From assembly GCA_964057225.1 (NCBI GenBank), contig OZ059900.1:10674501-10738500 (forward strand): a DNA stretch of 64,000 nt. Direction: 5' to 3'. Of this stretch, positions 13,517 to 25,815 are shown piece after piece. The position numbers and the translations under genes are program-made. The notes under the pieces are model-generated. The model had not been told where the DNA came from, made no database searches, and saw only the letters and a list, made by a program, of their open reading frames with translations. Within the stretch, counting starts at the first letter, position 1. Each line of letters opens with the position of its first letter. This stretch comes from Auanema rhodensis. Its lineage: Eukaryota > Nematoda > Chromadorea > Rhabditida > Rhabditidae.

Positions 13517-15194
13517 TGTTTACTAAATCTATGCATGTATTTATTTCTTGGATATTTTTTTTAGTATATATAAATACTATATAAACATATGATTATTAGT
13601 ATAAAAACTTATTTTATAATCATTGTTACGCCATACTATGGATTACATATTGCTATCTGGTCTTCTATATCCACATGTGCAATAACTATATCTTTATTAA
13701 TTATTCAACTATATGTATAGATACATGTATAAAGCTTATATTTTAGAAACGAACTATTATAAATAAAAAAAATTTCACGATTAAAATAGTTTATATAAGT
13801 CGGCATAAATATGCATATGTGCTTAGATAAGTTACCTGATAACGACAAATCTTTACATTAGGCTATAATCCATTAAGCTTATATAATCGTTTGAGTCTGT
13901 GTCAATAAATTAAAGATTAACAAGATTTTTTGACATAACGTCTCAAGAAGGAAAAGAAGAAAATTTGAAGAGAAAAAAGAAAAACGAAAGATATAAAGAT
14001 ATGCACATGAGATGCTTGGAGACGGCTAAGTTAATGCGCATACGCTAGAAAATGAGATGAGATGTGAGACAGATAGAGAATGAGAAAGATATTGAGTGAA
14101 CCCATCGTCTTTTAAACTTCCCAGTTAATTGCTGCTCTTCGTATGAGAAAGATGCATATAAGATATGTTTCAGGCATATTCTTGAAATTATACAAGATGC
14201 AATGCATATTTCTTTCTTTAACGCTAGGTTTCTACAAGTTTGAGTTTGTTTATTATTGACACAACTTATGACAGATGTGTATATATTGCAGCTTATGTTT
14301 TTTATTATTTTTCAATTATTCTTAAATTTGCTTAGTTGGAATATTTGATTTCAATTTTCATATTGTTTTTTTTTGTTAACTAGAAATTGAACTAAACTGT
14401 ATTAGAGTTGTGTAGATTTAAAAACATTCCGATTTTCCAAATATTGTGAAAATATTCACACAAAAATTAAGAGCAGCATGAAACTAAGTGATGATAAAGG
14501 ATCAATAAAAAAGAATGAGAAAGAGCATGAGAGTAAAAGACAAGTGATTGAGGACAACTCAATTTTTTCTCATATTCAAACCCAATTGCATATTTCGTTC
14601 TCCTCAACTATAATTCAGTGTTCATTTTTCCCAATCTCATTAGAAATTCGCATTTCCGTTTTTAAAATATTTCTTTATAAATTACTATCTCAATATGTTC
14701 TTGGAAAGGTTCAAAAAAATAATTTGTATATATTCTCTCTCTCTTTTTTCTTTTCTTTGTCTCTATAACTCTCTCTTTATCTCTTTCCCTGCAATCCGTA
14801 TAATTCTTGAATTCGTTGTGTCCACTCATTTTCTTTTGCCAACTGCATTCTTCAATCACCATCTACCCTTTCGATCCCGTTCTCAGCAACACCATCCTCA
14901 TTCATTTATTATTCCTGAATAAAAAGAGTAGACATAGGCAAGCTATTTCCTTCTTCTTTTATTTTTTCTCGCAAATTTCTTCGTTCATCGCAGCATTTTA
15001 TACCCAGTTTGTATGTTTTTTTCGTTTAGACAAGCTTTCAAAATCTCAGTACTGCTTTGGCTGTTTCTCCATCTTTGTGCTCGACTCTGTTTTGTTAGTC
15101 GTTTGAACGACGTCAACATGATCTTTCGTTAATATTATCGAGGATATTCCATCACCAGATCTATCAGCATCTTATCCCAATACGAAAGCAGTGT

Positions 15195-15255
15195 CTGGGG
15201 TGTGTGTGTGTGTTTCTGTGAGAGTGAGTGACGTGTGTGTGTGTGTGTGAGTGCA
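15195..15255. repeat. GT-rich microsatellite upstream of the receptor gene
   Basis: Two GT runs separated by a GA-rich spacer, about 120-175 bp before the receptor start codon, in its likely 5' UTR or promoter. Confidence 0.85.
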
Positions 15256-15370
15256 AGAGTGTCAGTGTGTGAGTCAGATAGTGATTGGTTCAAGACTAGT
15301 ACAGAGCCAGTGGTTGATCCATAACAAAGAATAGCTACAATTAAACAGCAAGGCAGTGTTTTTATGCAAC

Positions 15371-18300
15371 ATGATTAATCTTGGATTATCATTGAGTATC
15401 ACATCCGGACCACACAATGTGTCTACATTGGAATCTAACCTGTTAGCTAGCGGCTCATTAGCCCCATGTCTGGCTGTTTTCGACGTTTTTATAGCATTTT
15501 TTCTAGTAAGTCGTTAATCTTCTAAGACAAAAAAAATCATTTTAATCTGTGTTATCCTTGATAGAAATTTTAAACTATTTTCAACCCTGCCTCATTAATC
15601 TATTTGAACTATCTTTATGGTCAAGCCACTTTGAAGAAAACAAAAAAAACTACGTCATTACTTTCCAAATTTTTTTGCTTTTTTTCTCATTTAATCTTGT
15701 TTTTAGGTCATGCTCATTCTACTCACAATTGTTGGTAATGTCCTTATTGTACTTTCGGTTGTAGTTTATAAACGAATGCGAACGTTCACTAACCTACTGC
15801 TGACGTCACTGGCTACAGCAGGTAAAAATCCATCTCACATATATAAATTTTTTTTAAAATTCTGCAGAACACAATGAAATAATATAATTTGAAAAAAAAA
15901 GTGTAATGAAATAATGAAAAGTAGTTATGTTATATACAATTTTAAATGATACAAAAAAATGAATATTCTTTGTTCTTTCATACAATTATTGTTAATTAGA
16001 GGATTTATTTTTACTAGAAACACTGAATCAGACTTTATCACAATTTACTAAAAACTTTTTTTTTCAATTTTGCTTTTTTACTATTTAGCTTGAATGTTAA
16101 CTAGTGCCATAAAAAATAATATTCAATATTGAATAAATAATACACAAGCAGAATTCATTAACATCTTTCAATACAATTATCATCAGATTTGTTGGTTGGA
16201 TTAATAGTTATGCCGCTGTCATTATTAGATCTACTATATGAACATCGTTGGCCACTAGGTAATATCACTATATTAATTAATAATATAATCATAAAAAAAT
16301 ATAAGAGGATGTTGTATATAATAATTATATATATTGCAATTTTTGGAATAATTCCTCCACAACAATTTTCGAAAATAGTATTTTGTTATGATTTAATTGC
16401 TTTAAGGAAAAGTGCTTTGTGGTGTTTGGGCTACTTCGGATGTATTGCTGTGTACAGCTAGTATTCTCAATTTATGCGCGATAAGCTTAGATCGCTATAT
16501 GGCTATAACATCACCGTTAAAATATACTCGAACGAGGCAAGTTATCTCAAATATAATCTGCATATATGAATGAAGAGAAAGAAGAAGATGAGAGAGAAGA
16601 ATGGAGACGCTATCTTATTTTCTCTATCTTTTTTCAACGTTTGTATTCTAATTTCTTATATTTATTTTGCGATCAGCTTATCTTTGTCTTTTTTTCAAAG
16701 CTTCAAATCAAAGATAGCCCTATCTGCTAAACCTTCCCTTCAAATGCAGACAACAAAAGCTTTTCTCTTTCGATTCTTTAGAGAAGAACAGGAAGTCGTG
16801 GGAAATAAGAAAAAGAAGGGGCGATTATGAATATATAAACACGGAACAGAAATTTTGCTGCAAGTCAAAAGTAAAAGGAGAGAGAATGAAAATTAAGTGG
16901 ATACTGCGATGGAAAAAATTGAAATAACTGAATTATATTTGAATTTATTTAGATCTCGGGGAATGGCAATTGGTCTTTTATCTTCAGTTTGGATATTGTC
17001 GTTCATTGTTTGTACTCCACCATGGATTGTTCCCGGATGGAACATTTTTGAGCAAAGCAAACAAGTATGTATCTATTCTATATATTCATGAGATAGGAAG
17101 AAAAGTTATTGTTAAAATTAGAAATACTAAATAACTTCGTCGTTCAAATTTAAAAAAAAAAAAACAAAAAAAATCAACTTCACAACATTTACATATTTTT
17201 AGTTTTGAAAAAAGAAAAAAGATCTTTCCTGTTATTCGTTCACTTTTCAGCAGCTTCTCTTGCAAAACAAAACCGAACAAATGACAGATGGCTTCCAATG
17301 TGCCTATTCTTTATCAGTTCCGTATCGGATATATAGCGCTTTAGGAAGTTTCTATATACCACTAATGGTATGTGTGAAGAATACAAACTAAAAATTCATT
17401 GTATCCTTTAGGTTATGCTATCAGTTTACTTTAAAATTTTTCGTGTAGCGTCAGAACGAGAAAATTTGATGCGGAATTCAGTGGGAATATGGAGATTGAG
17501 CAAACGTGCCAAATCAGCGCAGAATAATAATTATAATTATATAAGGTTTCAAATTAATTTGAATATATCAATTTTTTTATGTATTACTTAGAACTTCGAG
17601 TGCGCCACATTCGCATATTCGCAATCGTCAACCCGATTCAATAAGTAGGCACCAGGGAGGATCTAAACGACCATTTACATATAGAAGGTAATTCAATTAA
17701 TTACATTATCTTATGAGTTAAGAAAGAAACAAACTAAAAAAATATTTTTGTAGTCCAACGACGACATATCCAGATCGAGCTAACGAAGAAATGGGAAGCA
17801 TGCTGTATATTGAACTGCAGGGAGAAAGTTTCTCTAGGGATAACGAAATAACAGATGTATAAGTGGTATATCATAAAAATTCATTTATATGTCATTTCAG
17901 ACATCAATTACTGACAGTTCACCTAATCTTAATGGCGCAAAATCTCTGAAAAGAGAGTATCATTCATTAGCTGATATAGCTCATCATGTAAAACTTAAAA
18001 TCTTATTCACCATAAGTAGTTTGAAAAAAATATACAATACACTTTATAGGATGTAACGGTAATAAAAAAAACTGAAAGTCCGCCTGATGCGTTACCAAGT
18101 GACTGTATGGAAGATGGCAATAAAACCAGGTTCACACCAAATAATCTTCTCCAAAAAGTAGTAAATGACACAAAACAATATGAATCTGGAACTTTTTAGG
18201 CGTATGATCATTATCAGATGAATGGACCTGGGAAAGCATCCAGAGGTTCAAAAGAGAAAATGGTTTATCTTCGAGAACGTAAAGCTTTGAAAACAATTGG

Positions 18301-18685
18301 AATTGTTGTCTTAGGTTTGTTTCTCAAAACCTTTATGAGTTTTAATCAAATTCATTATAGGATTTGTTATATGTTGGATGCCTTTCTTTGTTCTCTATTT
18401 AATAGAAGTGTTTGCATCATCAATCAATACATCTCGATGGTTTTCAATAATAAACGAAGTATTTTTGTGGTTGGGTTATTCAAATTCGGTAATATTCATT
18501 TTTTTTGAAATTGAAACTGAATATTTATTTTACTTGTATTGCAGGTGTTAAATCCAATTATTTATACTATGTATAATAGTGATTTCCGACGTTGCTTTCG
18601 TGATCTTCTATCATTTGGTTGCATGAACAATCATCGACGAACAATGAGTGTCAAAAAACTACATCAACAGAGTACAATGTTTTAA
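15371..18685 (+). CDS. Biogenic-amine class A GPCR
   Basis: Predicted 530-aa seven-helix receptor for a monoamine (dopamine, octopamine/tyramine or serotonin type; ligand not decidable by eye). Fourteen exons: 15371-15505, 15707-15821, 16187-16258, 16407-16536, 16953-17064, 17251-17367, 17412-17545, 17592-17687, 17754-17856, 17901-17987, 18050-18157, 18200-18314, 18361-18488, 18545-18685; all phases agree. Landmarks: GNVL at the end of TM1; LATADLLVG with Asp84 in TM2; Cys112 and the amine-binding Asp119 in TM3 ([10 protein letters not shown]); DRY at 136-138; CWMPFF in TM6; [14 protein letters not shown] in TM7, including the Trp and Tyr typical of aminergic receptors. The third intracellular loop is long (about 190 residues) and charged, and the C-tail is short, as is usual for Gi/o-type amine receptors. 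Intron 4 uses a GC donor (CGAG|GCAAGT at 16537). The start lacks an obvious signal peptide, normal for the class. Confidence 0.9.
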
Positions 18686-18791
18686 ACTTTTGAACAAAAA
18701 GAATATAACACTGAAGAGCTAATATATTTGTTGTTTTTCTTAATTTCTTTAATCCTGAATCACATATAATATTTATTTGTGATTAACATCC

Positions 18792-18835
<44 letters not shown>

Positions 18836-19212
18836 CGTGTGCAATTTCACATTGAGAAAAAATAAAATAATAATAACAAGAATGAAATTTTTTTTAAACA
18901 CATTTTTCCACTTCTTCACTTTATCCGTGTTTTCTTTCCTTCTAATAATAAATTCAAATATTGCATACTATATCAAAAATTAAAATTCTTATTTTGATTA
19001 TGAAGAAAGATTCTTATTTTTTTTTCATTATTGTTACGAAATCAAGAAAATATTTAGTCGAATTTGCTTTTTCTATTGTCTTCAGAGAAGTATATTGAGT
19101 ATGAAGAAAATGTTTGTATAATCTATGCGTGTTCTTTCATATGAAATACCAAAGATTGTATAGTTACTACTAATTGCCTTAAATATTGTTCACAAAATAA
19201 TCATTTGTCACT
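18686..19212. other. Intergenic AT-rich sequence
   Basis: Holds the 3' UTR of the receptor gene and an (AT)n microsatellite at 18795-18831. I see no coding signal, although exons upstream of the 19213 frame could be hidden here. Confidence 0.6.
18795..18831. repeat. (AT)n microsatellite
   Basis: Uninterrupted AT run of about 37 bp in the probable 3' flank of the receptor gene. Confidence 0.95.
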
Positions 19213-19488
19213 TTGATAGCAATAAATATAACTGAATACGAATTCCCATTTGTAGATATAAACCAAAAAATTGAGAAGATCCGCAGAAGTGATGTCGCTC
19301 CAGTAAGTTGGAAATTTGTGAACTCCGTTGTTGGTCTCATTCACTACCAGTCTGAGCATATTGGACGTGATGAACAAGATCCAGAATTCGAATGGTGTTG
19401 GAGAGTTTCCAATCCTAGATTTACTAGGTTTAATGCTGTTCGCGGTAAACTTAAAGCAGTCGTTCTTGAACAAAGTACGGATGAGTAG
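19213..19488 (+). CDS. Unidentified small protein or terminal exon(s)
   Basis: An open frame of 91 codons whose composition looks protein-like, with stretches such as RDEQDPEFEWCWRVSNPRF and a basic end before an acidic Q-S-T-D-E terminus. I do not recognise a family. Within it, 19301-19348 begins GTAAGT and ends CTACCAG and is exactly 48 bp. It could therefore be a short intron of the size usual here or be read through without changing frame. A second acceptor-like TTTGTAG lies at 19249-19255, so the true start may be in an upstream exon. A - strand frame overlaps it but has poorer composition. It could be a small gene, the last exon of a gene whose 5' part I cannot find, or a relic. Confidence 0.4.
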   Translation: MIAINITEYEFPFVDINQKIEKIRRSDVAPVSWKFVNSVVGLIHYQSEHIGRDEQDPEFEWCWRVSNPRFTRFNAVRGKLKAVVLEQSTDE

Positions 19489-20368
19489 TCTTAATAATTG
19501 AATGAGAAAAAATAAATATTTGAATAAGTGAAACTAAAAGACGAGAGAAATTTGAAGACTGGAAATAAAACAGTTAAAAAATTCGTAAATGTAAAAAGTG
19601 AATTGAAAACTAAATAATAGAGAAAACCCAGGTAAAATACATAAAAGTATCGAAATTAAAAAAAAATAGCCGACACAGTGCTGATGGCTGAAACTCATGT
19701 TATAAATTATAAAATAATATGTGACGATATCGCATATTTGAGATGGCATAACATTAAAAATAATAGAATCTATTACTCAAAATTTTAGGCATGTGAAGAG
19801 TGATATCTTTTCTTTCGTTCAACTTGATATTTAATTACAGTAAGTTTTATTTTAAACGTACAGCATACTTTAAACATAAATAAATTATGTTTAAAATATG
19901 TTGTACGTTCAAAATTGAAAAAAAAACCTTTCTTAGATTGTTTCCGTGTAGTTTATCTATGTAATATGGAAAGTAACACGTAAAATCGATTAAAATTTTT
20001 TTTTGAACATAATTAACCAACCGTGACCCTGCATTGGATCACGTCCTCTTGAATGTGTTGATCTCCAACATTATGTGGCCGATAATAACTGTTTAATATA
20101 CAATATATATAAGTATGTAAACTCAGTATTTATGAAATTGTAAGCAGATACTTGCCAATTATTAAAACACAGTCGTAATAGTAGAGATTCAATAATTTGA
20201 AGTATGAACAAAAATATGACAGAATCAGATAGTACTGATAGAAATAAAGTATAAAAGCAATGCCAGTGACCCAGTTTTGTTTTCCATACACATATTATGA
20301 GAAAAGGATATCTTATGATACGAGTAAATATAAAAAAACATATGAACGACACATCCGAAACAATCTGC
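19489..20368. other. Intergenic sequence
   Basis: AT-rich DNA between the + strand frame ending at 19488 and the 3' end of the RUNDC1-like gene. No gene seen. A 20-odd-bp inverted repeat around 19850-19905 (TTTAAACGTACA-type arms with AT-rich centre) is visible but unassigned. Confidence 0.5.
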
Positions 20369-22823
20369 TCAAAACGCTTCTTTTATCTGCTCAAATGGCT
20401 TTAACGCCAAGTCAACGGGTACGCATACATTATATTTATGCAAACTTTCAAATAATGAATTGAGTTCATCACATCCTATAATTATATATTTTTACGGTGC
20501 TTGGTAATACTCACTCATACCTGTACGTGCTACATAGCTATAAGTGTAATAACAGTTTTCAACAATCTGCCGTGTGCGAAACATAATTCTGAACCAACAA
20601 ACGTTATATTAGGAGATATTTGTTCTACAAACCTAATCCATGATGGCAATTTTTTTAAATTCAATGCAGCTGATATGAATGCTTTCCACTGTGAATCTTT
20701 TGACCTTCTAAGTTTTGTGTGGGTGGAAATTATCTCTTCAATTGTTGCTAGTAACTGCTGCAAAATTAAAAAAGTTACACCAAAAGTTAAAAAATATATT
20801 GTCAAACTTCTTTCGATGTCATTGATCTGCCAGCTATAATATCCAGTCCAAACGTTTGGGACAGTCTCGGAACTGCGCCAATACGATCATCTCCATTATT
20901 CAACTCGTAAAAATAGGTTATAACATCCCATACATGTTTCAAATCAGTTGGTTTTGCTAAATCTGTATAAATTGTTTAAATGATAATTTTGTATCATTTG
21001 AGTCATACTTTGTTTTCGATTCCGAGATGAGAAGCATCCAAATGCTGAATTCGAGCCAGGAATCAGACAAACGGGTCTCATTCCGTGTTCTAGCAAAGCT
21101 TTCAAAGTAGGAGCTAGTCGTTTACGTACAATTGCTACCACTTCTTCTTGAGATTGTTTGAAAATGCTCTGAAATTTGAATGCAATATTTATTTATTTAA
21201 TCGTATATTGAATAAGAATCAGTCAACAAAAAAAAGAAACAAAGTTGCATCAAGTTACCTCATCATTAGAAGATGTTAACTGCTCTTCGTCGTTTAGGGG
21301 ATTTTCGATAATTAACAGTGTGTATTTTTCAAGAACTTTTTCATAATCATGAACAGCTAGCTCGAGATGAGCTCTCTCATCCCTTAAAAAAATTATTTTT
21401 AAAATTCAAGTCATTTTTCAATTTTTTTATTATTAAGCATTGAATTAGGACGTGTTTCTCAATGATTTCGTTATAACTAACTTTTCAATGCAATAACATG
21501 AATGGTAAAAAATAAGAATTTATCAGAATATACCTAGTTTGCTCATTTTCAAATATTTAAAACATTCAAAAACCATATTACTTTTGTCATTTTTTATTCA
21601 AGTTGTTTAAAACACTTACCCATAATGATTGTAGCCTGAGCTGTGTTTCAATTGATTTTTCTGAAATTTCTTAGAGCCAAAAGGACCAAATCCAAATAAA
21701 GTCGACTGTTTTTTTTCAGGCGAATAATTGTATTTGAAACTTTTCGCCTGAAAATTTTTTAAATAGACATAATCTGCGTATAATATTATTACTGGTGAAG
21801 AACCATTTGTTTCAGATATATTGTTCAATGCCTCATTTTGTAAAACATTGACAAACCGTTCCAAATCCACGATTTGAATTTGTAATTGTTCTACAAGTTC
21901 CTGTTTTTCTTTGAATGGATTCATAAACTATAATATAATACGGTCACATATTCTTATTTCGAAACTGCCTGATACTTCACGTATTGCTTCATCAGCATGC
22001 ATTTGAATTTCCGAGCTGCTCAAATCACTGATTTCCAAGCTTAGTTTCATTTTTTCATTCAATTTTTCTAATGCACTTTTCTATAAGTTCATAATAAAAC
22101 GTTAGGTTATCTAGTTAATAATTCACCTGCTTTTTGATTATATTTCTATTATTCGTTTTACCTTCCTGTTCAGCTTGTTTTTCCAGTTCTTCTAATTTAT
22201 CTCTCATACTATTGATCAGCGTACTTTGCCTGTAATAATATACTATTAAAATTTAATCAAAAGGGCTAATAAAAATAAAAATACATAGCAAATTCTGAAA
22301 ACATGATTAATACCTTTCTAAAATTTTTCTACTTTTGGCTCCATCTTCCTCTTTTTGCATTTGTTCAAATTCGTTAACTCCTTTAAATGCATAATCGTGT
22401 AAATCTTGAAGCAAATCCTGAAATAATAGGATAATATGTGTAATATTATATAAGAATTACTTCTTTAGTTTTTCCATCTGAGTTGGCAATTTGACGCAAT
22501 CGAAACTGTACTTGGGCGAATTGTGAAGATAAAAGTAAAAGGGAATTATTTAGACTTTGATGTTCCTCTTGAAGTTCTTTCAATGGATTATATCTATAAT
22601 TTTAAGATTACTTAATCTTAAAAAAAACACTTATTTCATATATTAATTCAGATTATATTTTAAAACTTCAATACTAACCTACAGGAAAGAATATCTTCTA
22701 ATGGCATTTCATCTTCTTCATTACTAGCTTAAAAAAGTGCGTATTTATACAAACAAAATTACATTGCAAACCTTCTAAATAAGTATCATGATCTTGTTCT
22801 ATTGATTCTTCCTCAAAAGACAT
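20369..22823 (-). CDS. RUNDC1: RUNDC1-like protein (coiled coil plus RUN domain)
   Basis: Predicted 508-aa cytosolic protein. RUN domains usually bind small GTPases of the Rab/Rap type; vertebrate RUNDC1 has been linked to autophagosome-lysosome fusion control (family knowledge). Fourteen exons on the - strand: 22823-22772, 22727-22679, 22593-22461, 22417-22314, 22229-22127, 22080-21976, 21927-21793, 21747-21620, 21382-21259, 21168-21009, 20962-20808, 20757-20603, 20537-20521, 20475-20369. The N-terminus is acidic. A coiled coil starts with LKELQEEHQSLNNSLLLLSS and SQFAQVQFRLRQIA, a stretch I associate with RUNDC1, and continues through ELVEQLQIQIVDLERFVNVL. The RUN domain lies at about residues 310-490 (AIVRKRLAPTLKALLEHG, HVWDVITYFYELNNG, YVARTG) and the chain ends ALKPFEQIKEAF. 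Exon 13 is a 17-nt microexon needed to give YVARTG. The start is the first ATG, about 20 bases after a CTCTCATAG acceptor. Confidence 0.8.
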
Positions 22824-23871
22824 TAGGAATACTAATACCTATGAGAGAAATTATATATATTTATAAGTAATTAATACAAGGGCATGTGATTTATGGTTAA
22901 AAAGGCAACTGAAAAACTATAAGAACAAAATATCGAATACTTATGAATATACTATATATGAATGCACCGAGCTACACATGCCAGCTCAGGCCAATCGATA
23001 CAGCGCTTTGCGGCACACTGCAGCATTGATTATTTCTCCTTTAATGTCTCTAGCCAGTCTATGCAGCTCTGAACTAAAAGAGCTACACAAATACTAATGT
23101 CTTAAACAGTACTAATAAAACATTATGTATTCATAAAACATTATTGAGTATATTAGTTAGAGGTATTTATATTTTTTCAGCATAAAATTGTTTAAATCTA
23201 AAGTTGCACATAGAATAAGAAGGTTATACATGCCATTAATTCATGGCTACATTAGTTTCATTTATGAAACGTGCACAAATATACTTTAATGATTTATGAT
23301 ATATCTTAGAACAATCTTTAAACTTCTTTAATAATAGATGCAATGAATGCATATTGCTAAACTTTAAACAACAGCGGAAAAAATTAGAAACTTGTCGAGA
23401 GTTTTCGTTAGATTGAACAAAATGCTTTTCTTATTACATGAATACTGAATATTGTCTATTTCAGAATAACAACTGGAAGCCTAAATAATGTTTTGAAATA
23501 AAATGTCTTTAATAAAGCTTCAAAACATTCAATTTATCAATTCAGTAATTATGTCCATAATTTGGATAGATTCTCATTTTATTTGGATAGAGAAAATATT
23601 TTTAGAAACCACAACGCGTCTCATTATACCATTAAGAAACGTTCTTATTTGGTATTAATGAAATCAAGAAGCAGTTTATCTAATTTGAACAATTTTGCGA
23701 ATTATAATTATAGAACTTCGTTTAATTTCAATTATTTATTTTTAGATACAATGAATAATAATTACATTTATAAAAATAAAGTTTTGATACAAATCTTCAC
23801 TGCTTTTAGAAGTGAAAAATTATCAAACGTTGTTATCGTCAACAGTTTTTGTTATATATAGATTATTCTTT
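22824..23871. other. Intergenic sequence between RUNDC1-like and DB genes
   Basis: Contains the probable promoter of the RUNDC1-like gene; the patch 22960-23060 is less AT-rich than its flanks. The open frame at 23562-23861 on the + strand is Asn/Tyr/Phe-rich, has no neighbour exon or domain, and I do not call it a gene. Confidence 0.5.
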
Positions 23872-24666
23872 TCATAGATTATTGCGGGGAACTTTACGGG
23901 CACGTAAGCCGGACTGATTGCAGAGCATGATCTGGTCCCATTTCGCTAAACAGACAACAAGATCCTTTCGCAAGCTTTTCACTCCCCAGAATCGGCGAGG
24001 ATTAGACTAAAGTTTTGTATGAATGGTTGAATATTATTTAATGCAATTACTTGTGGTTGACACATTTCCAAGCACTGAGCTCCAATATCAGCTATTCCGT
24101 TGGATCTACAGCATTCTGTATTGTCATGAGTTTGTGCAGCGCAGTGTACAATAGAAGGTAAATACTTATAAAGTCGGCAACGTGAGGGTTGAATGGCATG
24201 CATCAGCTAAAAAAATTAATTGATGAGAAGTAGAGCTATGTAACGAAATACAAAACAAATCTTGATACAACTTACCACAACACGCGATTCTATAGGATTT
24301 GTTTCATAAGCGCAAAGACCACGACACTCAGGTGGCACAAATCTTTCACAGCATGAAGCAAACACCTACAAAAATTATTTCTATCAAATTATATCTTTAT
24401 TTCTAAATGCAGACCTGATCAGCAACTTTGCGTTCAATACATGGTTTCCATTTTGTATTTTCTGTTCCACAATTCTAAAAGTTGTTGTATAGAAAATGTT
24501 GTTAAAAAGCAAATATGGATATTTTACTAGAACAAGTAAACAAGAAGCAAAAAAATATTTAATTATAGTATGAAAAGCATAAACCTACTCCTGGGTTATC
24601 AAATTCTGGGGTTGTTTCTTGTGCGTAACATAGTCCTATTACTACGATTATAAAAAAATAGAACAT
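23872..24666 (-). CDS. Secreted DB-module protein
   Basis: Predicted 172-aa secreted cysteine-rich protein of the nematode DB-module class (function unknown in general). Exons: 24666-24589, 24474-24415, 24365-24276, 24206-24051, 24006-23872, all phase 0. A signal peptide occupies about residues 1-17 (MFYFFIIVVIGLCYA). The DB pattern is clear: VFASCCERFVPPECRGLCAY, then an Arg-Cys, HCAAQTHDNTECC, QCLEMC, and two Cys in the last exon, making about a dozen cysteines that would pair in the extracellular space. The fourth intron (24050-24007, 44 bp) is needed to reach the last exon; reading through it stops at 23979 with a shorter tail. A TATTTTCAG acceptor lies three bases before the ATG, consistent with a trans-spliced leader or a 5' UTR exon. 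Confidence 0.8.
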
Positions 24667-24999
24667 TTCTGAAAATACTGTAGTTGAATTTTAGAATATT
24701 CTTATTAAGGCATTGATGTGAACAAAAAGTTGGACAAGAAAAGCTTGATGAATAAAATAGGCAACTATAGAAACAAAGAAGCAGAAAGATGAAACAGGAA
24801 GACTGAAAATGTGCGACTTTCTATTCTTTCTCTCAGTTCTTCATCAACATCATCTTCATACTATCCCTGTCTTTATTGTCCACTTCTTTTTCTCCTCTTT
24901 CTCCTCCTCGTTCTGCTTCTTCTTTTTCTTCTCCTCCTCGTTCTTCTTCTTATTCTTCTTCTTCTTCTTCTTCTTCTCCTCCTCCTCCTCCTCCTTCTT

Positions 25000-25030
<31 letters not shown>

Positions 25031-25815
25031 TTCTTCTTCTACTTCTTCTTCTTTTTCTTTTTCTTTTTCTTTTTCTTCTTCTTTTTCTTTTTCTTCTTCT
25101 TCTTCTTCTTCTTCTTCTTCTTCTTCTTCTTCTCCTTATTCGTCTTCTGATTCTACTGGCCGATTAGACATGTAACTAATGATACGTGGAACAAGCCGTT
25201 AAAGATAGAGAAACAGAAAGACCGACATGGACGATTCGTATGAACCGGATTGCAGTCAAAGTCACTTTGCAAAAGAGAAAAAGAAAGGACTCAATACAGA
25301 GAATGTGAATGCATGAGAAATAGAGATCTAAGACCTATGCAGAGAGAGAAGTACAGAGGTACAACAGATAGCAAGACAATCGACAATACAAATCTTTCGG
25401 AATCAAAAACAGGATATCCCAGGACAATATAAAGATTTAGTGAATTGTCATCGATAGACAACATTGATTAGAAAAATTGGTCATAAAAAGAGAAAATATG
25501 TATTTACCATTGATTAAGTTGATAATATTAGAGGAATAAATGAGAGATAAACGGTAAATGTAGCTCGAATTAAAAATTATGATAGAAAAAGTAATGTTAA
25601 TGCATGTTATATAAAAAAATAAATAATTTTCTTCAAACTTTCTCTTCAAACGAAAATTTGTTATTTTTCAAAACTTCACACAATAGTATTTGAATCAGAA
25701 TTTATTGAAAAATATAAAAATTTATTTTAACTGATTATTACAATATTTCTTTTATACAATGGAAATATGATAACAATTCAAGTAAATGCAATAATACTAT
25801 AAAACATAATAAACA
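24667..25815. other. Intergenic region with a large microsatellite
   Basis: The central part is a TTC/CTC repeat (24880-25137). The rest is AT-rich with a purine-rich patch around 25200-25430 that yields a short Arg/Lys/Glu-rich open frame without any domain. No gene supported. Confidence 0.6.
24880..25137. repeat. (TTC/CTC)n trinucleotide microsatellite
   Basis: About 250 bp of TTC, CTC and TTTTTC repeats. All three frames read as poly-Phe, poly-Leu or poly-Ser, which explains the overlapping long open frames on the + strand. Confidence 0.95.

Larger units (their letters stand above)
9013..15370. other. Long intergenic region, pyrimidine-rich
   Basis: No gene is supported in these 6.3 kb. 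The + strand is rich in T and C, which produces many spurious hydrophobic and serine-rich open frames. A patch at about 9840-10420 is less AT-rich than its surroundings and might be a promoter or untranslated exon. The last 300 bp, with GT repeats, probably form the 5' UTR and promoter of the receptor gene at 15371. Confidence 0.5.

Noticed and set aside
13198-13536. 112-codon - strand frame with Tyr-Ile repeats
   Set aside because: Caused by the (TA)n microsatellite; no coding features elsewhere in it.
23562-23861. 99-codon Asn/Tyr/Phe-rich frame
   Set aside because: AT-rich composition effect, no splice context, domain or signal.
24809-25175. Three overlapping open frames of 99-118 codons
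   Set aside because: They read as poly-Phe, poly-Leu and poly-Ser from the TTC/CTC microsatellite.
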